Positions 8,049 to 17,205 of a DNA stretch of 64,000 nt are shown one piece after another (the first letter of the stretch is position 1; each line of letters begins with the position of its first letter). This DNA is from UBA4582 sp002389265. Lineage in GTDB: Bacteria > Pseudomonadota > Gammaproteobacteria > Pseudomonadales > Azotimanducaceae. Below the pieces are notes generated by a model that saw nothing but the letters and a program-made list of their open reading frames with translations, searched no databases and was not told the DNA's origin. Both the position numbers and the translations under genes were made by a program. Location: the NCBI GenBank assembly GCA_943788825.1, contig CALSRT010000003.1, positions 310,001 through 374,000 of the forward strand. Direction: 5' to 3'.

Positions 8049-11000
8049 ATGCAATTTCTTATGGGGCACGAATCTTCCTCTGTGGACCAGCTGTACCTGA
8101 ACGCCGAGACTCTGGCTCAGGATTTCTCCTTATTTCCTCGTCGTCAAAGTGCTTCTGTGATTGGCGGTCTGCTGAATAACAAGCAGATTGAGGCGAGGGT
8201 TAAACAACTGCGGGGCATGGAAGTTGATGCCTATATTGCCGCGACCGTGGCACCGACTGAAGAGTCAACTCGCCCGGGCGCGAAAGATGTCGTTGCGGCC
8301 CTTGATGTGCCGGTCGCTAATGTGATCGAGCGTGGCCCTTTCTACTGTGCGGAACTCTCCTTTGATTTTAATGGAACCAGCCGAAAAGTCGGTCTGATCG
8401 CCCAAAACCGAGCCCATGGCTCAGGTGTCTGGGGCCCGGAACATCACGAGTTGGCCTCAAAAATGGCGGGTCATTTTGCGGCTCGCTCGATGCCTATTGT
8501 CACCTTTATGGATACGCCGGGAGCGGACCCTTACGAATTAGCCAACTCACAAAATCAGGCACACTCAATCTCACGGCTGATTGCTGAGCTTTGCAATGTC
8601 GATGTTCCGACATTGGGCATCATTATTGGCCAGGGCTACTCAGGCGGTGCCATTCCGCTGGCAGCGAGTAATTTGTTGTTGTCGGTGCGAACCGGCGTGT
8701 TTAACACGATTCATCCCAAGTCATTAGCTAATCTGGTGCGGCGCTATAACTTGTCGTGGCAGGAGTGCGCGCAATTTGTCGGCGTGTCTTCCTATGAACT
8801 GTATATGCAAGGCAATATCGATGGTGTGATCGACTATGATCCAGGCGAAACTGAGACCATTGGTCATTTAAGAGATGCCATTGTTCAGGGGCTCACCTCT
8901 ATCGAAGATGGAACTCGAGAATTTATTGGCAAACACCCTGAGATTTTCGATCACTACCAGCGCAATGTTAAGCGTTATCTTAACCCCTCCGATTTTTTGT
9001 CAGCAATCAATGCCAGCTCCACTTTAAAGCTTCGAGTTTCACCGACGGAATACCCTAATGTCTTTGGTGCAGCCTATCGTTATTTGCGTTATCTGGGATT
9101 GCGTAAACGTATCAAGAGTACAACCACTACCCAGTACGGTCGTTTGGCGAATTCCAAAATTCCGGAAGGGGAGTTAGCGCAGCGATTACACCGAGAGCGT
9201 CGAGCAGCATTTCTGGGCTGGCTGCAGGACCCGGACAAAATTCTCTACGAGGATGTGCTGAGTAAATCCTGGAAGAGCTATGTAGATAAAAAATCAGTCG
9301 TTGGCGACGAACGCGGACGTATTGCCCAACTGATATTTGGCGAGCCGACCCGTAATTATCAGATAGCTAAAAAAGAACTTTGTCTGGTCACTGGCCTGCA
9401 TCTCTACAATCGCTGGAAGGGTAGCGCGAAAGATAATTTATCGGCGTTAATCCTGCACATGGATAATGAGGATGCGAGTGCGTATCTGCTCCATTCAAGG
9501 GATATTAAGGATGTTAAAGGCCTGCTTGGCGCAATGTCCAATACCGACAATGTGTTTGTCGGCCATGTAAAACGTAAGTTTTCATTTGAGGGTAAGAAGC
9601 TATTTGATGCGGATTATATCCAAGAGAAGGCCGCTGATTTTCTTGTCGGTCAACTCATCGCTGAACTCAACCTAATTCTTGAAGGTGGCTCCCTGTACGA
9701 CAGTGAAAAACTGGCCGGTGAAAACCTGTCTGAATTCACTCGTAAACTGATCGATAGTGGGGAAGAGCATCCGATACAGCTGAATCGAAGACTCCTTGAA
9801 GATAGCCTGTGGTCCTATATTGAGCGCAAGCGTAGCCAGGTAGATCCTATCGCTGAACAAGACCGCTCAATTCTCGATGTCATCTTTGACGAAGATATTC
9901 GTCATGATTTCGTGGCTGAATGTCAGAACCTGATTATCTTTGGCGTGCTATATGACAACCTGATCAGCGAGTTGGCATCAGTTGCAAGACAGGCCCATGA
10001 ATCAAGAGCGCTGCCTGCAGAGTTTATTCAACAGTTGATCGACAAATCCACCAGCGAAGTCTGCGATCTTGATATTGTTGCAGGTCAGGACAAGGCTGAA
10101 ATTAATAAGCGTTTTGCGGTTTGGGTGCAGGAGTTGTCGAGCTACTCGCGCAGCGGTGTCTTTCTAAAGTCCGTTGAAGAATGGATTCGAGTGGTCCATA
10201 AGGACAAGTCTGATACCCTGTTTGTGGTTGTGAGTTTTTTCTTTGAAAAACTATTGCCCGAGTATTACTCCAGCCAAAATAGTGGCAAGCGCTATGAAGG
10301 AAAAATCGAACCAGTTCGTATTGGCCGCCGCAAAGATTTTTGGAATAGATTGAATATTGCCTATCGCGATCTTTTGTTTCATGAGCAATTGAACCGTGAA
10401 AAGCGTTCGAAACGGACTACGTACGAATCGTTGTTAAATCTGTATGTGAAAAATTTCACAGAATTAAATGATACGTTGATGTCAGCGAACCCGGTAGATT
10501 TCCCCACCTTCCGGCCTTCGATTGAAGCGGCGTTAAAGAATAATATCCGACCTTCGGGGCTGATCACCGGTATGGGTGATTTTACCACCGAGACCGGCTG
10601 TTACCGGGTTGGCTTGGTAATGTCCAATGTTGCCTTTCAGGCAGGTAGTATCGACAATTCTGACTGCGTTCGATTCTGTAAGCTATTGGTTGAATGTGCT
10701 GTGCAACAGGTTCCTGTTGTCTGTTTTATCTCCTCCGGTGGTATGCAGACTAAAGAAGGTGCTGCAGCCTTGTTTACGATGGCAGTGATTAACGATCGGA
10801 TAACGCGATTTGTGCGAGACAACGACCTGCCTATCATAATGTTCGGCTTTGGAGATTGTACCGGTGGCGCACAGGCAAGTTTTGTGACTCACCCGCTGGT
10901 TCAGAATTATTATTTTAGCGGCGCCAGTATGCCATTTGCTGGTCAAACAGTGGTTGAGCGGAACTTGCCTTATACCTGCATGCTCAGCAACTACTTGTCG

Positions 11001-12968
11001 GTGACTCCGGGCGCCATGCGCGGCTTGGTAAAACATCCATTCTCAGAAGACCTGGATCAGGAACTTCGCCGTATTGATCCGGCCATACCGCTTCCCATCG
11101 AATCGGTAGAACAGGTCGTCGATCGGATTATGTCCGGTAGTCTAAGTGCGGCTGAGCCCATGGTTGTGCAGCACCATATCTCGGAAGACGAGCTGATTCG
11201 GCCGATAAAACGTGTACTTGTCCATGCTCGCGGTTGCACCGCTGTGAAGCTGGTGAGTCGGGCAATTCACTATGGCTATGAAGTGGTTCTGGTTCAGTCG
11301 GATCCGGACATGGACTCAGTGCCAGCAGATATGGTTCGTGCAGATCAAAAGCACAGTCTGGTTTGTATCGGTGGTAATACATCAGACGAAAGTTATCTGA
11401 ATGCGCTGAGCGTCTTGAGCATTGCCGAGATTGAAGGTGTAGATGCACTGCATCCAGGTATTGGGTTTCTGTCAGAGGATCCGAATTTTGCCAAACTGGT
11501 GCGTAATCGCGCCATTAACTTCATCGGTCCGAAGGTTTCCAGCATGGAAACCATGGGTAACAAGTCAAATGCCATCAATACGACGCAGAGCATCGATGTC
11601 CCCGTGGTGCCTGGCAGCCATGGTATCGTCAACACCTCAGAAAGTGCTGCCGAGATTGCCGAGCAGGTAGGTTACCCCATCTTGTTGAAGGCTGTTCATG
11701 GTGGTGGCGGTAAGGGTATTCAGATCGTTCGTCGACCGGAGCAATTACATGGTCTATTCCACCAGGTGACAAGTGAGGCCAAGGCGGCATTCGGTAATGG
11801 CGATGTATATATTGAAAAATTCGTGACTTCGTTGCGTCATATCGAGGCGCAGATATTAAGAGATACCCATGGTAATACCCTGGTTGTCGGCTTGAGAGAC
11901 TGTAGTGTTCAGCGTAATAACCAAAAGCTGATGGAAGAATCATCCTCGACCATGCTGCCGGACAAGCTCAAGAAGCAAGTGTATGAACACGCGAACAAAA
12001 TTGCCAATGCCGTCGATTACATTGGTGCTGGCACCGTTGAGTTTATTTATGACGTGCCCAATGATGCGGTTTATTTCATGGAAATGAATACCCGTCTGCA
12101 GGTCGAGCATCCGGTTACAGAGGTGGTCACAGGTGTTGACATCGTCAAGCAGCAATTTGAAATCGCATCTGGTGGTTCGATTAAAGGCTTGAAAGTAGCC
12201 GAGAATGGCTACGCGCTGGAAATTCGAGTCAATGCCGAGAAAGCCGTGTTAGATGCTGACGGCAATGTTTCTTTCGCGCCGACGCCGGGCGAAATTACGG
12301 TTTGCGAACTCCCCGCCGAGTCGCACATTCAATTAATTTCTATGGCCGGTCCCGGTAAGGTGGTGTCGCCTTTTTATGATAGTTTGATCGTTCAGATTAT
12401 TTGTCACGGTAAGGATCGAAACGACACCGTGAAAAAAATGCTCGCCTATTTGAACCGGGTCAAGATTCATGGTGTCAGTACAAACATTTGTCTGATCAAG
12501 CGAATCTTGGCCGACAAGGTTTTCCTTGATGGTGTTTACGATACAGGTTATTTGCCGGCCTTCCTTGAGCGCACAGATATGGCGGCGCTGATCGAGGAAA
12601 TAGCGGAAGCATCAGGTACTGAAGGCATTGGCATTGATCTGGAAATGCTTCGCATCGATGGTAGCGATGAACTCAAGGTGCTCTCGCCTTCAACTGGGGT
12701 TTTCTATCGAACTCCGTCGCCCACCGAACCCGAATACGTCAATGTTGGCGATGTCGTCAATGCCGATGACACTTTGTGTCAGTTGGAGGCTATGAAGATG
12801 TTCACGCCAGTGAATTTGAACTCATTCTCCGGAAACGCAGGCGAGGTTTATCCCGCTGATGGGCAATATGAAGTCACGCGAATTAATATTGCCAGTGGTC
12901 AACAGGTCAATGAAGGCGATTTGCTGTTCGTCATTAAACCTCAACAAGCAGCTTCTGAAACTGCCTGA
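8049..12968 (+). CDS. Single-chain biotin-dependent acyl-CoA carboxylase (CT halves + BC + BCCP)
   Basis: About 1,640 residues carrying every part of an acetyl-CoA carboxylase-like enzyme. Order (numbered from the TTG at 8022): an AccA-like carboxyltransferase domain (~100-300) with AQNRAHGSGVWGPEHHEL and GQGYSGGAIPL; a ~500-residue central region without a recognisable motif; an AccD-like carboxyltransferase domain (~830-1040) with GGMQTKEGAAALF and DCTGGAQASF; a biotin carboxylase ATP-grasp (~1060-1510) with VHGGGGKGIQIV and EMNTRLQVEHPVTE; and a C-terminal biotinyl domain with EAMKM, the biotinyl lysine being residue 1592. Eukaryotic ACC has the order BC-BCCP-CT, so this is a different arrangement. 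Substrate (acetyl-, propionyl- or longer acyl-CoA) is unknown. The start is uncertain: TTG 8022, ATG 8049 and ATG 8061 are in frame and none has a strong ribosome site. A LysR gene follows. Confidence 0.88.
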   Translation: MQFLMGHESSSVDQLYLNAETLAQDFSLFPRRQSASVIGGLLNNKQIEARVKQLRGMEVDAYIAATVAPTEESTRPGAKDVVAALDVPVANVIERGPFYCAELSFDFNGTSRKVGLIAQNRAHGSGVWGPEHHELASKMAGHFAARSMPIVTFMDTPGADPYELANSQNQAHSISRLIAELCNVDVPTLGIIIGQGYSGGAIPLAASNLLLSVRTGVFNTIHPKSLANLVRRYNLSWQECAQFVGVSSYELYMQGNIDGVIDYDPGETETIGHLRDAIVQGLTSIEDGTREFIGKHPEIFDHYQRNVKRYLNPSDFLSAINASSTLKLRVSPTEYPNVFGAAYRYLRYLGLRKRIKSTTTTQYGRLANSKIPEGELAQRLHRERRAAFLGWLQDPDKILYEDVLSKSWKSYVDKKSVVGDERGRIAQLIFGEPTRNYQIAKKELCLVTGLHLYNRWKGSAKDNLSALILHMDNEDASAYLLHSRDIKDVKGLLGAMSNTDNVFVGHVKRKFSFEGKKLFDADYIQEKAADFLVGQLIAELNLILEGGSLYDSEKLAGENLSEFTRKLIDSGEEHPIQLNRRLLEDSLWSYIERKRSQVDPIAEQDRSILDVIFDEDIRHDFVAECQNLIIFGVLYDNLISELASVARQAHESRALPAEFIQQLIDKSTSEVCDLDIVAGQDKAEINKRFAVWVQELSSYSRSGVFLKSVEEWIRVVHKDKSDTLFVVVSFFFEKLLPEYYSSQNSGKRYEGKIEPVRIGRRKDFWNRLNIAYRDLLFHEQLNREKRSKRTTYESLLNLYVKNFTELNDTLMSANPVDFPTFRPSIEAALKNNIRPSGLITGMGDFTTETGCYRVGLVMSNVAFQAGSIDNSDCVRFCKLLVECAVQQVPVVCFISSGGMQTKEGAAALFTMAVINDRITRFVRDNDLPIIMFGFGDCTGGAQASFVTHPLVQNYYFSGASMPFAGQTVVERNLPYTCMLSNYLSVTPGAMRGLVKHPFSEDLDQELRRIDPAIPLPIESVEQVVDRIMSGSLSAAEPMVVQHHISEDELIRPIKRVLVHARGCTAVKLVSRAIHYGYEVVLVQSDPDMDSVPADMVRADQKHSLVCIGGNTSDESYLNALSVLSIAEIEGVDALHPGIGFLSEDPNFAKLVRNRAINFIGPKVSSMETMGNKSNAINTTQSIDVPVVPGSHGIVNTSESAAEIAEQVGYPILLKAVHGGGGKGIQIVRRPEQLHGLFHQVTSEAKAAFGNGDVYIEKFVTSLRHIEAQILRDTHGNTLVVGLRDCSVQRNNQKLMEESSSTMLPDKLKKQVYEHANKIANAVDYIGAGTVEFIYDVPNDAVYFMEMNTRLQVEHPVTEVVTGVDIVKQQFEIASGGSIKGLKVAENGYALEIRVNAEKAVLDADGNVSFAPTPGEITVCELPAESHIQLISMAGPGKVVSPFYDSLIVQIICHGKDRNDTVKKMLAYLNRVKIHGVSTNICLIKRILADKVFLDGVYDTGYLPAFLERTDMAALIEEIAEASGTEGIGIDLEMLRIDGSDELKVLSPSTGVFYRTPSPTEPEYVNVGDVVNADDTLCQLEAMKMFTPVNLNSFSGNAGEVYPADGQYEVTRINIASGQQVNEGDLLFVIKPQQAASETA

Positions 12969-12980
12969 GTTTGATTGCCC

Positions 12981-13015
12981 GCCCCTAGTTACCTTTTTGG
13001 GTTCGAGCTAGGGGC
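12981..13015. terminator. Inverted repeat after the carboxylase gene
   Basis: Perfect 8-bp arms GCCCCTAG and CTAGGGGC separated by 19 bases, starting 12 bases after the carboxylase stop. There is no T run, so termination is only suggested by position. Confidence 0.45.
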
Positions 13016-13302
13016 TGGCGATATCCTCGCTTAAGCGTCTCGTCGCTTCGGGCGAATGCTGGGTCCCGCCGATGGTCGCTGCCACCCCCTTTGCTGGTGA
13101 TTAAGGCATGTTCATTAGGCTTAATTATCAAAGCTTAGGCGTCCAGTTTGCAAATCGAATAGCGTGTTTTGATATGCCTGTGGCAGGATTAATCGCTGGT
13201 TTTGTGGCCCGTTGCTAAATGTATGGGAGAGGACTTAGTGGTTGGCGCGAAGGGAATAGATGACGTATCATATATACCGTTTAGGAATGAGTTGGCGTCA
13301 CC
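13016..13302. other. Intergenic region before the LysR gene
   Basis: Together with the inverted repeat this makes a 334-bp gap. I see no open frame with a credible start and no RNA gene. An AT-rich patch near 13260-13280 (CATATATACCG) is the likely location of the LysR promoter, but no canonical -35/-10 pair stands out. Confidence 0.4.
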
Positions 13303-14163
13303 ATGATAGAAAACCTTGAGACTTTGTTGGCATTGTCACGCACAGGTACGATGCTGGAAGCCGCCACTGACCTGAGGGTCTCTCAGTCGGCGGTGAGTAA
13401 GCGCATCGCGACACTTGAAAAATACTACGACCGGAAGCTGATCCAGAAAAAGGGTCGACGAGTGGAGTTAACCCAGCATGGTAAGCAGTTGGTGGACAAG
13501 ATAGCCCCGGTGCTGTCTGGTTTGCGCGACTTGTTTGTCGATGACCTCAGTGCCGGTCGCGGTGAGTTGACGATCGGGGTTTCAGACGCCATTTTGTCCT
13601 CCTGGGGACCGGCTATTTTTATTAAAATCAAACAAGCGATGCCCGATGTAAAATTCGCATTTCATACTTATCGTACGCCGGTGGTGCTTGATCGTGTGCG
13701 CTCTGGAGAATTCATGCTCGGGGTTTGTACGGGTTCCGACACCCTTGATACGGATTTGCAGTCAGAAGTTCTGATGCGTGAGTCGATGGTGATTATCCCG
13801 TCTGCCTTGAGTGAGCTCAAATGGCCGAAAAAAGGCGAGTTACCGGTGATTACGATCGAGGATTATTCCGGTGCCTGGCGATCCTTTCGAGATGAGGTCA
13901 AACGCTTGCGGATTCGTCGCGAGGTGGCGCTGGAGTCTTTTTTTAGCGTCGCCCAAATGGCATTAGCAGGCTTCGGTCATGGTTTGGTGCCGATCGGCGT
14001 TGCTCGCACACTTAATGTGCCGGAGGAAAAAATGATGAACCTCGGTGAACAAGGACTCACCCGGCCAGTGCGTTTTGTGGCACGAAAATCTACCTACTCA
14101 TTACCGATAGTGACGCATTTTTACCAGGCCTTAGCGCTCGCCTTGGGTGAGAGCGAGGGCTGA
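13303..14163 (+). CDS. LysR family transcriptional regulator
   Basis: 286 residues. The N-terminal winged helix-turn-helix is typical of LysR regulators: TGTMLEAATDLRVSQSAVSKRIATLE in residues ~13-40, followed by a linker and a periplasmic-binding-protein-like effector domain beginning near GELTIGVSDAIL. The helix spacing and the SQSAVSKRI recognition helix are diagnostic. It lies 334 bp downstream of the carboxylase gene on the same strand and is convergent with the GntR-PurM gene, 44 bp away. It may regulate the carboxylase or an unlinked gene; the effector is unknown. The ribosome site before the ATG is weak, but the family N-terminus begins within a few residues of the chosen start. Confidence 0.92.
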   Translation: MIENLETLLALSRTGTMLEAATDLRVSQSAVSKRIATLEKYYDRKLIQKKGRRVELTQHGKQLVDKIAPVLSGLRDLFVDDLSAGRGELTIGVSDAILSSWGPAIFIKIKQAMPDVKFAFHTYRTPVVLDRVRSGEFMLGVCTGSDTLDTDLQSEVLMRESMVIIPSALSELKWPKKGELPVITIEDYSGAWRSFRDEVKRLRIRREVALESFFSVAQMALAGFGHGLVPIGVARTLNVPEEKMMNLGEQGLTRPVRFVARKSTYSLPIVTHFYQALALALGESEG

Positions 14164-14207
14164 GGGCTGGGGCTAATGTGGGTTGCGTCGCAGTCGCTGT
14201 GGCTCTT

Positions 14208-15611
14208 TCAGGTATAAGCGTGCTGATTGCCCAGCGGGTCAGTCAAGGTGAGATGGTTACTGTCAGCGTGAGCAGTGTAGCCAATTTGTTGGGCGTCGAT
14301 ACCGAAGCTTCTGGCGATGTCGATGACCTCCTTGACCCGCGCGGGTGAGACGTAGATCTCCATTCGATGACCCATATTAAATACCTTATACATTTCTTGC
14401 CAGCCAGTTCCTGAGGCTTGTTGAATAGCCGCGAACAGTGGCGGGGTAGGGAACAGATTGTCCTTGACGAAGTGCACCTGATTGCCGAATTTCAGGCACT
14501 TGGTCTGAGCACCACCGGAGCAGTGAATCAGGCCCTGGATTTCGCTGCCGAGCTCTGCCAACACTTTGTAGATCACCGGCGCGTAGCTGCGGGTTGGGCT
14601 GAGGATGGCCTCGCCCACCAGCAGGTCGGAGTCGGGTAACGAGTCTTCCAGTCGATAGGGTCCGCAATAGGTTAAATCCCGTGGCAAGTTTGGATCGAAG
14701 GTCTCCGGGTACTTCTCCGCGTAGTAGTGAGACAACATGTCGTGCCGAGCGCTGGTTAGGCCGTTGCTGCCCATGCCACTGTTGGGCCGGTTTTCGTAGG
14801 TCGCCTGGCCGGTAGATGACAGGCCCACGATGGCTAATTCGGCGGTAATGTCATTGCGAACAACATCCACCTTTTTCATGATGGCCACAGCACAAGAGTC
14901 CACCACCAGAGTGCCTGTCAGGTCGCCGACGTCGGCGGTCTCGCCGCCGCCAGAGTAAATATTAACGCCATGGTCTCTGAGTTGCGCCAGGAACTGTTCA
15001 CTACCCTCAATCAATGCGGAGACAACCTCGCCGGGGCAATTCAGTGCATTCCGATTAATGGTGTTGGAGATCAGAATACGATTGCTGACGCCGACGCAAA
15101 GCAGATCATCAAGATTCATGACGATGCTATCTTGGGCGATACCCTTGAAGACCTCGGGATTGCCCGTTTCTTTATATTGCAGATAGCCAATAATAGACTT
15201 CGTGCCGGCACCGTCAGCGTGAATGACATTGCACTTCTCGGGGTCGCCGCCCAGAAAGTCCTCAGTAATTTTGCAAAACGCGCCGGGAATGACGCCAGTG
15301 TCGAGATTGTCTACTACCTGATGAACTTCGTTTTTGTCAGCGCTGACCCCCCGCGACTGATAACGGCTGGCGGTGGCTTCACAGACCACGAAGCCGGATC
15401 GGTCGCGAGCGCTGATGACGCCGCGGAATTCTAGCTGGCGGAATGCCTTGGCAACGGTATTGGCTGCGATGTCGTTGTCTGCGGCAAGACCACGAATGCT
15501 CGGCAGGCGATCACCGGGTTTGAGTTCGCCGGCATTGACGGCGAAATGTACTTGATCAATGATCTGTTGGAAGACGGGGATCGGCAGGGTGGAGTCTACG
15601 GTCAGCTTCAT
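14208..15611 (-). CDS. GntR (YtrA-like) winged helix fused to PurM / AIR synthase-like protein
   Basis: One uninterrupted frame of 467 residues joins two unrelated domains. Residues ~1-75 are a GntR-family winged helix: PIPVFQQIIDQVHFAV, GELKPGDRLPSIRGLA and NTVAKAFRQLEFRGVI. From ~85 onward the protein reads as the Bacteroidetes type of phosphoribosylformylglycinamidine cyclo-ligase (PurM), beginning SRYQSRGVSADKNEVHQVV and including HADGAGTKS, DSIVMNLDDLLCVG, GGETADVGDL, NSGMGSNGLTSARHD, HCSGGAQTK and FNMGHRMEIYVSPA. The ATP- and substrate-binding motifs look intact. I chose ATG 15611 because AGGA lies five to eight bases upstream; ATG 15617 is also in frame. It is divergent from hisH, with a palindrome between them. 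I infer a metabolite-responsive repressor that senses a purine intermediate or ATP; enzyme activity is possible but unproven. Confidence 0.9.
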   Translation of the reverse strand: MKLTVDSTLPIPVFQQIIDQVHFAVNAGELKPGDRLPSIRGLAADNDIAANTVAKAFRQLEFRGVISARDRSGFVVCEATASRYQSRGVSADKNEVHQVVDNLDTGVIPGAFCKITEDFLGGDPEKCNVIHADGAGTKSIIGYLQYKETGNPEVFKGIAQDSIVMNLDDLLCVGVSNRILISNTINRNALNCPGEVVSALIEGSEQFLAQLRDHGVNIYSGGGETADVGDLTGTLVVDSCAVAIMKKVDVVRNDITAELAIVGLSSTGQATYENRPNSGMGSNGLTSARHDMLSHYYAEKYPETFDPNLPRDLTYCGPYRLEDSLPDSDLLVGEAILSPTRSYAPVIYKVLAELGSEIQGLIHCSGGAQTKCLKFGNQVHFVKDNLFPTPPLFAAIQQASGTGWQEMYKVFNMGHRMEIYVSPARVKEVIDIARSFGIDAQQIGYTAHADSNHLTLTDPLGNQHAYT

Positions 15612-15645
15612 ATTCATCCTAGAGTGTGTTTCTGGGTGGCTACAT

Positions 15646-15667
15646 CTGTATTACATAGATGATACAG
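15646..15667. promoter_or_regulatory. Candidate GntR-type operator between the GntR-PurM gene and hisH
   Basis: A 22-bp imperfect palindrome with perfect arms CTGTAT and ATACAG around a 10-base spacer centred on TA; 16 of 22 positions are self-complementary. It lies 35 bp upstream of the GntR-PurM start and 111 bp upstream of hisH. Position and dyad shape fit autoregulation by the fused GntR domain. Confidence 0.55.
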
Positions 15668-15748
15668 TTAACTGCTGGCAAATGACAGAAAACCAGCTAA
15701 AAAGCCGCATTGACCGTTGTGGACTGAGAAATCTAACGCGCTATCGCC

Positions 15749-15754
15749 TATAAT
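15749..15754 (+). promoter_or_regulatory. Possible -10 box for hisH-hisF
   Basis: TATAAT 24 bases before the hisH ATG. No clear -35 hexamer at 16-18 bp upstream, which would be consistent with an activated or weak promoter. Confidence 0.35.
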
Positions 15755-15777
15755 GCGGCCTGCTGAATTTGGGGTAG

Positions 15778-16401
15778 ATGAGCATGCTTGTAATCGTCGA
15801 CTATGACGCTGGAAATCTGCGTAGCGTACTGCGAGCCTGTGAGCACGAGGGAATACCGGCTTGCATCAGTGCTGATCCGCAGGAAATCATGGACGCTGAC
15901 CGACTGATCTTCCCGGGTGTCGGATCTGCTGAGAGCGCGGTGGACACCTTGCATGCTCGGGGCTTGGACAAGGCCATGCGGGACTTCTTTGCCACCGGCA
16001 AACCGATGTTGGGTATTTGTCTCGGTAGCCAGATTGTTCTGCAGAAGTCCGAAGAAGGCCATCGCGATTGTCTGGGCTTGGTTGAAGGAGTCGTCGAAAA
16101 GTTTGATTTGGCGGATAAAGCCTTGAAGGTGCCGCACATCGGTTGGAATGAGGTTGAGATCATTCGGCCTCACCCGTTGCTCAGCAGGGTTGAATCGGGT
16201 GACGAATTTTATTTTGTCCATTCGTATTTTACCCGTCCGGCAAATGCCGAGGATGTTTATGGTGTGACAGACTATGGCGATCGCTTCTGTTCCATGCTGG
16301 GGCACAAGAACTTGTTTGCGACCCAGTTTCATCTTGAAAAAAGTGGCAAAAAGGGACTTTCAATTCTCGCCGAGTTTGGCGTCTGGGATGGGTGTGTATA
16401 A
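15778..16401 (+). CDS. hisH: Imidazole glycerol phosphate synthase, glutamine amidotransferase subunit
   Basis: 207-residue class I glutaminase that feeds ammonia to HisF. The nucleophile is in GICLGSQ (~residue 83-85), the oxyanion segment PGVGS is present, and the catalytic His and Glu are in ATQFHLEKSG. Most HisH proteins read FHPEKS, so the Leu replacing Pro is a small deviation. The ATG is preceded by a GGGG-rich ribosome site (TTTGGGGTAG). hisF follows after two bases, so the pair is translationally linked. hisB and hisA, the usual neighbours in Gammaproteobacteria, are absent here, which raises the possibility that this is a second or relocated hisHF pair. Confidence 0.93.
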   Translation: MSMLVIVDYDAGNLRSVLRACEHEGIPACISADPQEIMDADRLIFPGVGSAESAVDTLHARGLDKAMRDFFATGKPMLGICLGSQIVLQKSEEGHRDCLGLVEGVVEKFDLADKALKVPHIGWNEVEIIRPHPLLSRVESGDEFYFVHSYFTRPANAEDVYGVTDYGDRFCSMLGHKNLFATQFHLEKSGKKGLSILAEFGVWDGCV

Positions 16402-16403
16402 AT

Positions 16404-17186
16404 ATGTTAAGTAAACGCATTATAGCCTGTCTTGACGTTCGCGAAGGGCAGCTCGCGAAAAGTGTGAAGTTTGTTGATACCCGAGATATCGGCGACCCCA
16501 TCGCGAAAGCAAAGGAATACTATGAGGATGGTCTCGACGAGCTAGTGTTTTACGACATCACAGCGTCCAGTGACAAGCGCGACATCATGTTAGATGTGGT
16601 CGAAGCGGTGGCTGAACAAGTTTATATCCCGTTCTCCGTGGGGGGTGGGATCCGTACCGTTGAGGATGCGAATAGGCTGTTGTGGGCGGGTGCTGAAAAA
16701 ATCAACGTCAATTCTGCGGCGGTACTCCGACCTGAGTTGATCAGCGAATGCGCTTACGCGATCGGCAATCAAAACGTCGTACTATCAATGGATATAAAGC
16801 AGGTAGAGGTCAGTGACACCATTCCCAGCGGCTACGAGGTGGTGATCAATGGCGGCCGCACACCCATGGGTTTAGATGCACTGGCCTGGGCATTGCAAGG
16901 CGAAGCCCTGGGCGCCGGTGAGCTGGTGGTCAACTCCATCGATGCCGATGGCACGAAAGCAGGTTATGAAATCAACCTGACGCGGATGATTGCCGAGGCG
17001 GTGTCAATTCCGGTGATCGCGTCTGGTGGCGCAGGTAAACCAGAGCATTTGCTGGCGGTGTTGACCGAAGGTAAGGCTGACGCGGCGCTGGTGGCCTCTA
17101 TGCTCCACTTCGGTGAGTATACTGTGAGCGGGCTCAAGCAGTGGCTCCACGAACATGGTGTTAAAGTGCGGTTGAAATACGCGTGA
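16404..17186 (+). CDS. hisF: Imidazole glycerol phosphate synthase, cyclase subunit
   Basis: TIM-barrel cyclase of 260 residues that converts PRFAR plus ammonia into imidazole glycerol phosphate and AICAR. The start is ATG 16404, giving the family N-terminus MLSKRIIACLDVREG with the catalytic Asp near residue 10; the second catalytic Asp is in VNSIDADGTKAGYE. Phosphate-binding loops VGGGIRT and ASGGAG are present. The stretch KSVKFVDTRDIGDPIAKA and the insertion SDTIPSGYEVVINGGRTPMG resemble HisF proteins I associate with Deltaproteobacteria more than the E. coli type. AICAR is also a purine intermediate, which makes the divergent GntR-PurM gene a meaningful neighbour. Function is firm, origin is inference. 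Confidence 0.93.
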   Translation: MLSKRIIACLDVREGQLAKSVKFVDTRDIGDPIAKAKEYYEDGLDELVFYDITASSDKRDIMLDVVEAVAEQVYIPFSVGGGIRTVEDANRLLWAGAEKINVNSAAVLRPELISECAYAIGNQNVVLSMDIKQVEVSDTIPSGYEVVINGGRTPMGLDALAWALQGEALGAGELVVNSIDADGTKAGYEINLTRMIAEAVSIPVIASGGAGKPEHLLAVLTEGKADAALVASMLHFGEYTVSGLKQWLHEHGVKVRLKYA

Positions 17187-17205
17187 AGGTTGAGCAGGCG
17201 ATACT

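Noticed and set aside
15646..15667. LexA-type SOS box reading of the CTGT...ACAG dyad
   Set aside because: The SOS box needs an 8-base spacer; here it is 14 between CTGT and ACAG, so a GntR-type operator is the better reading.
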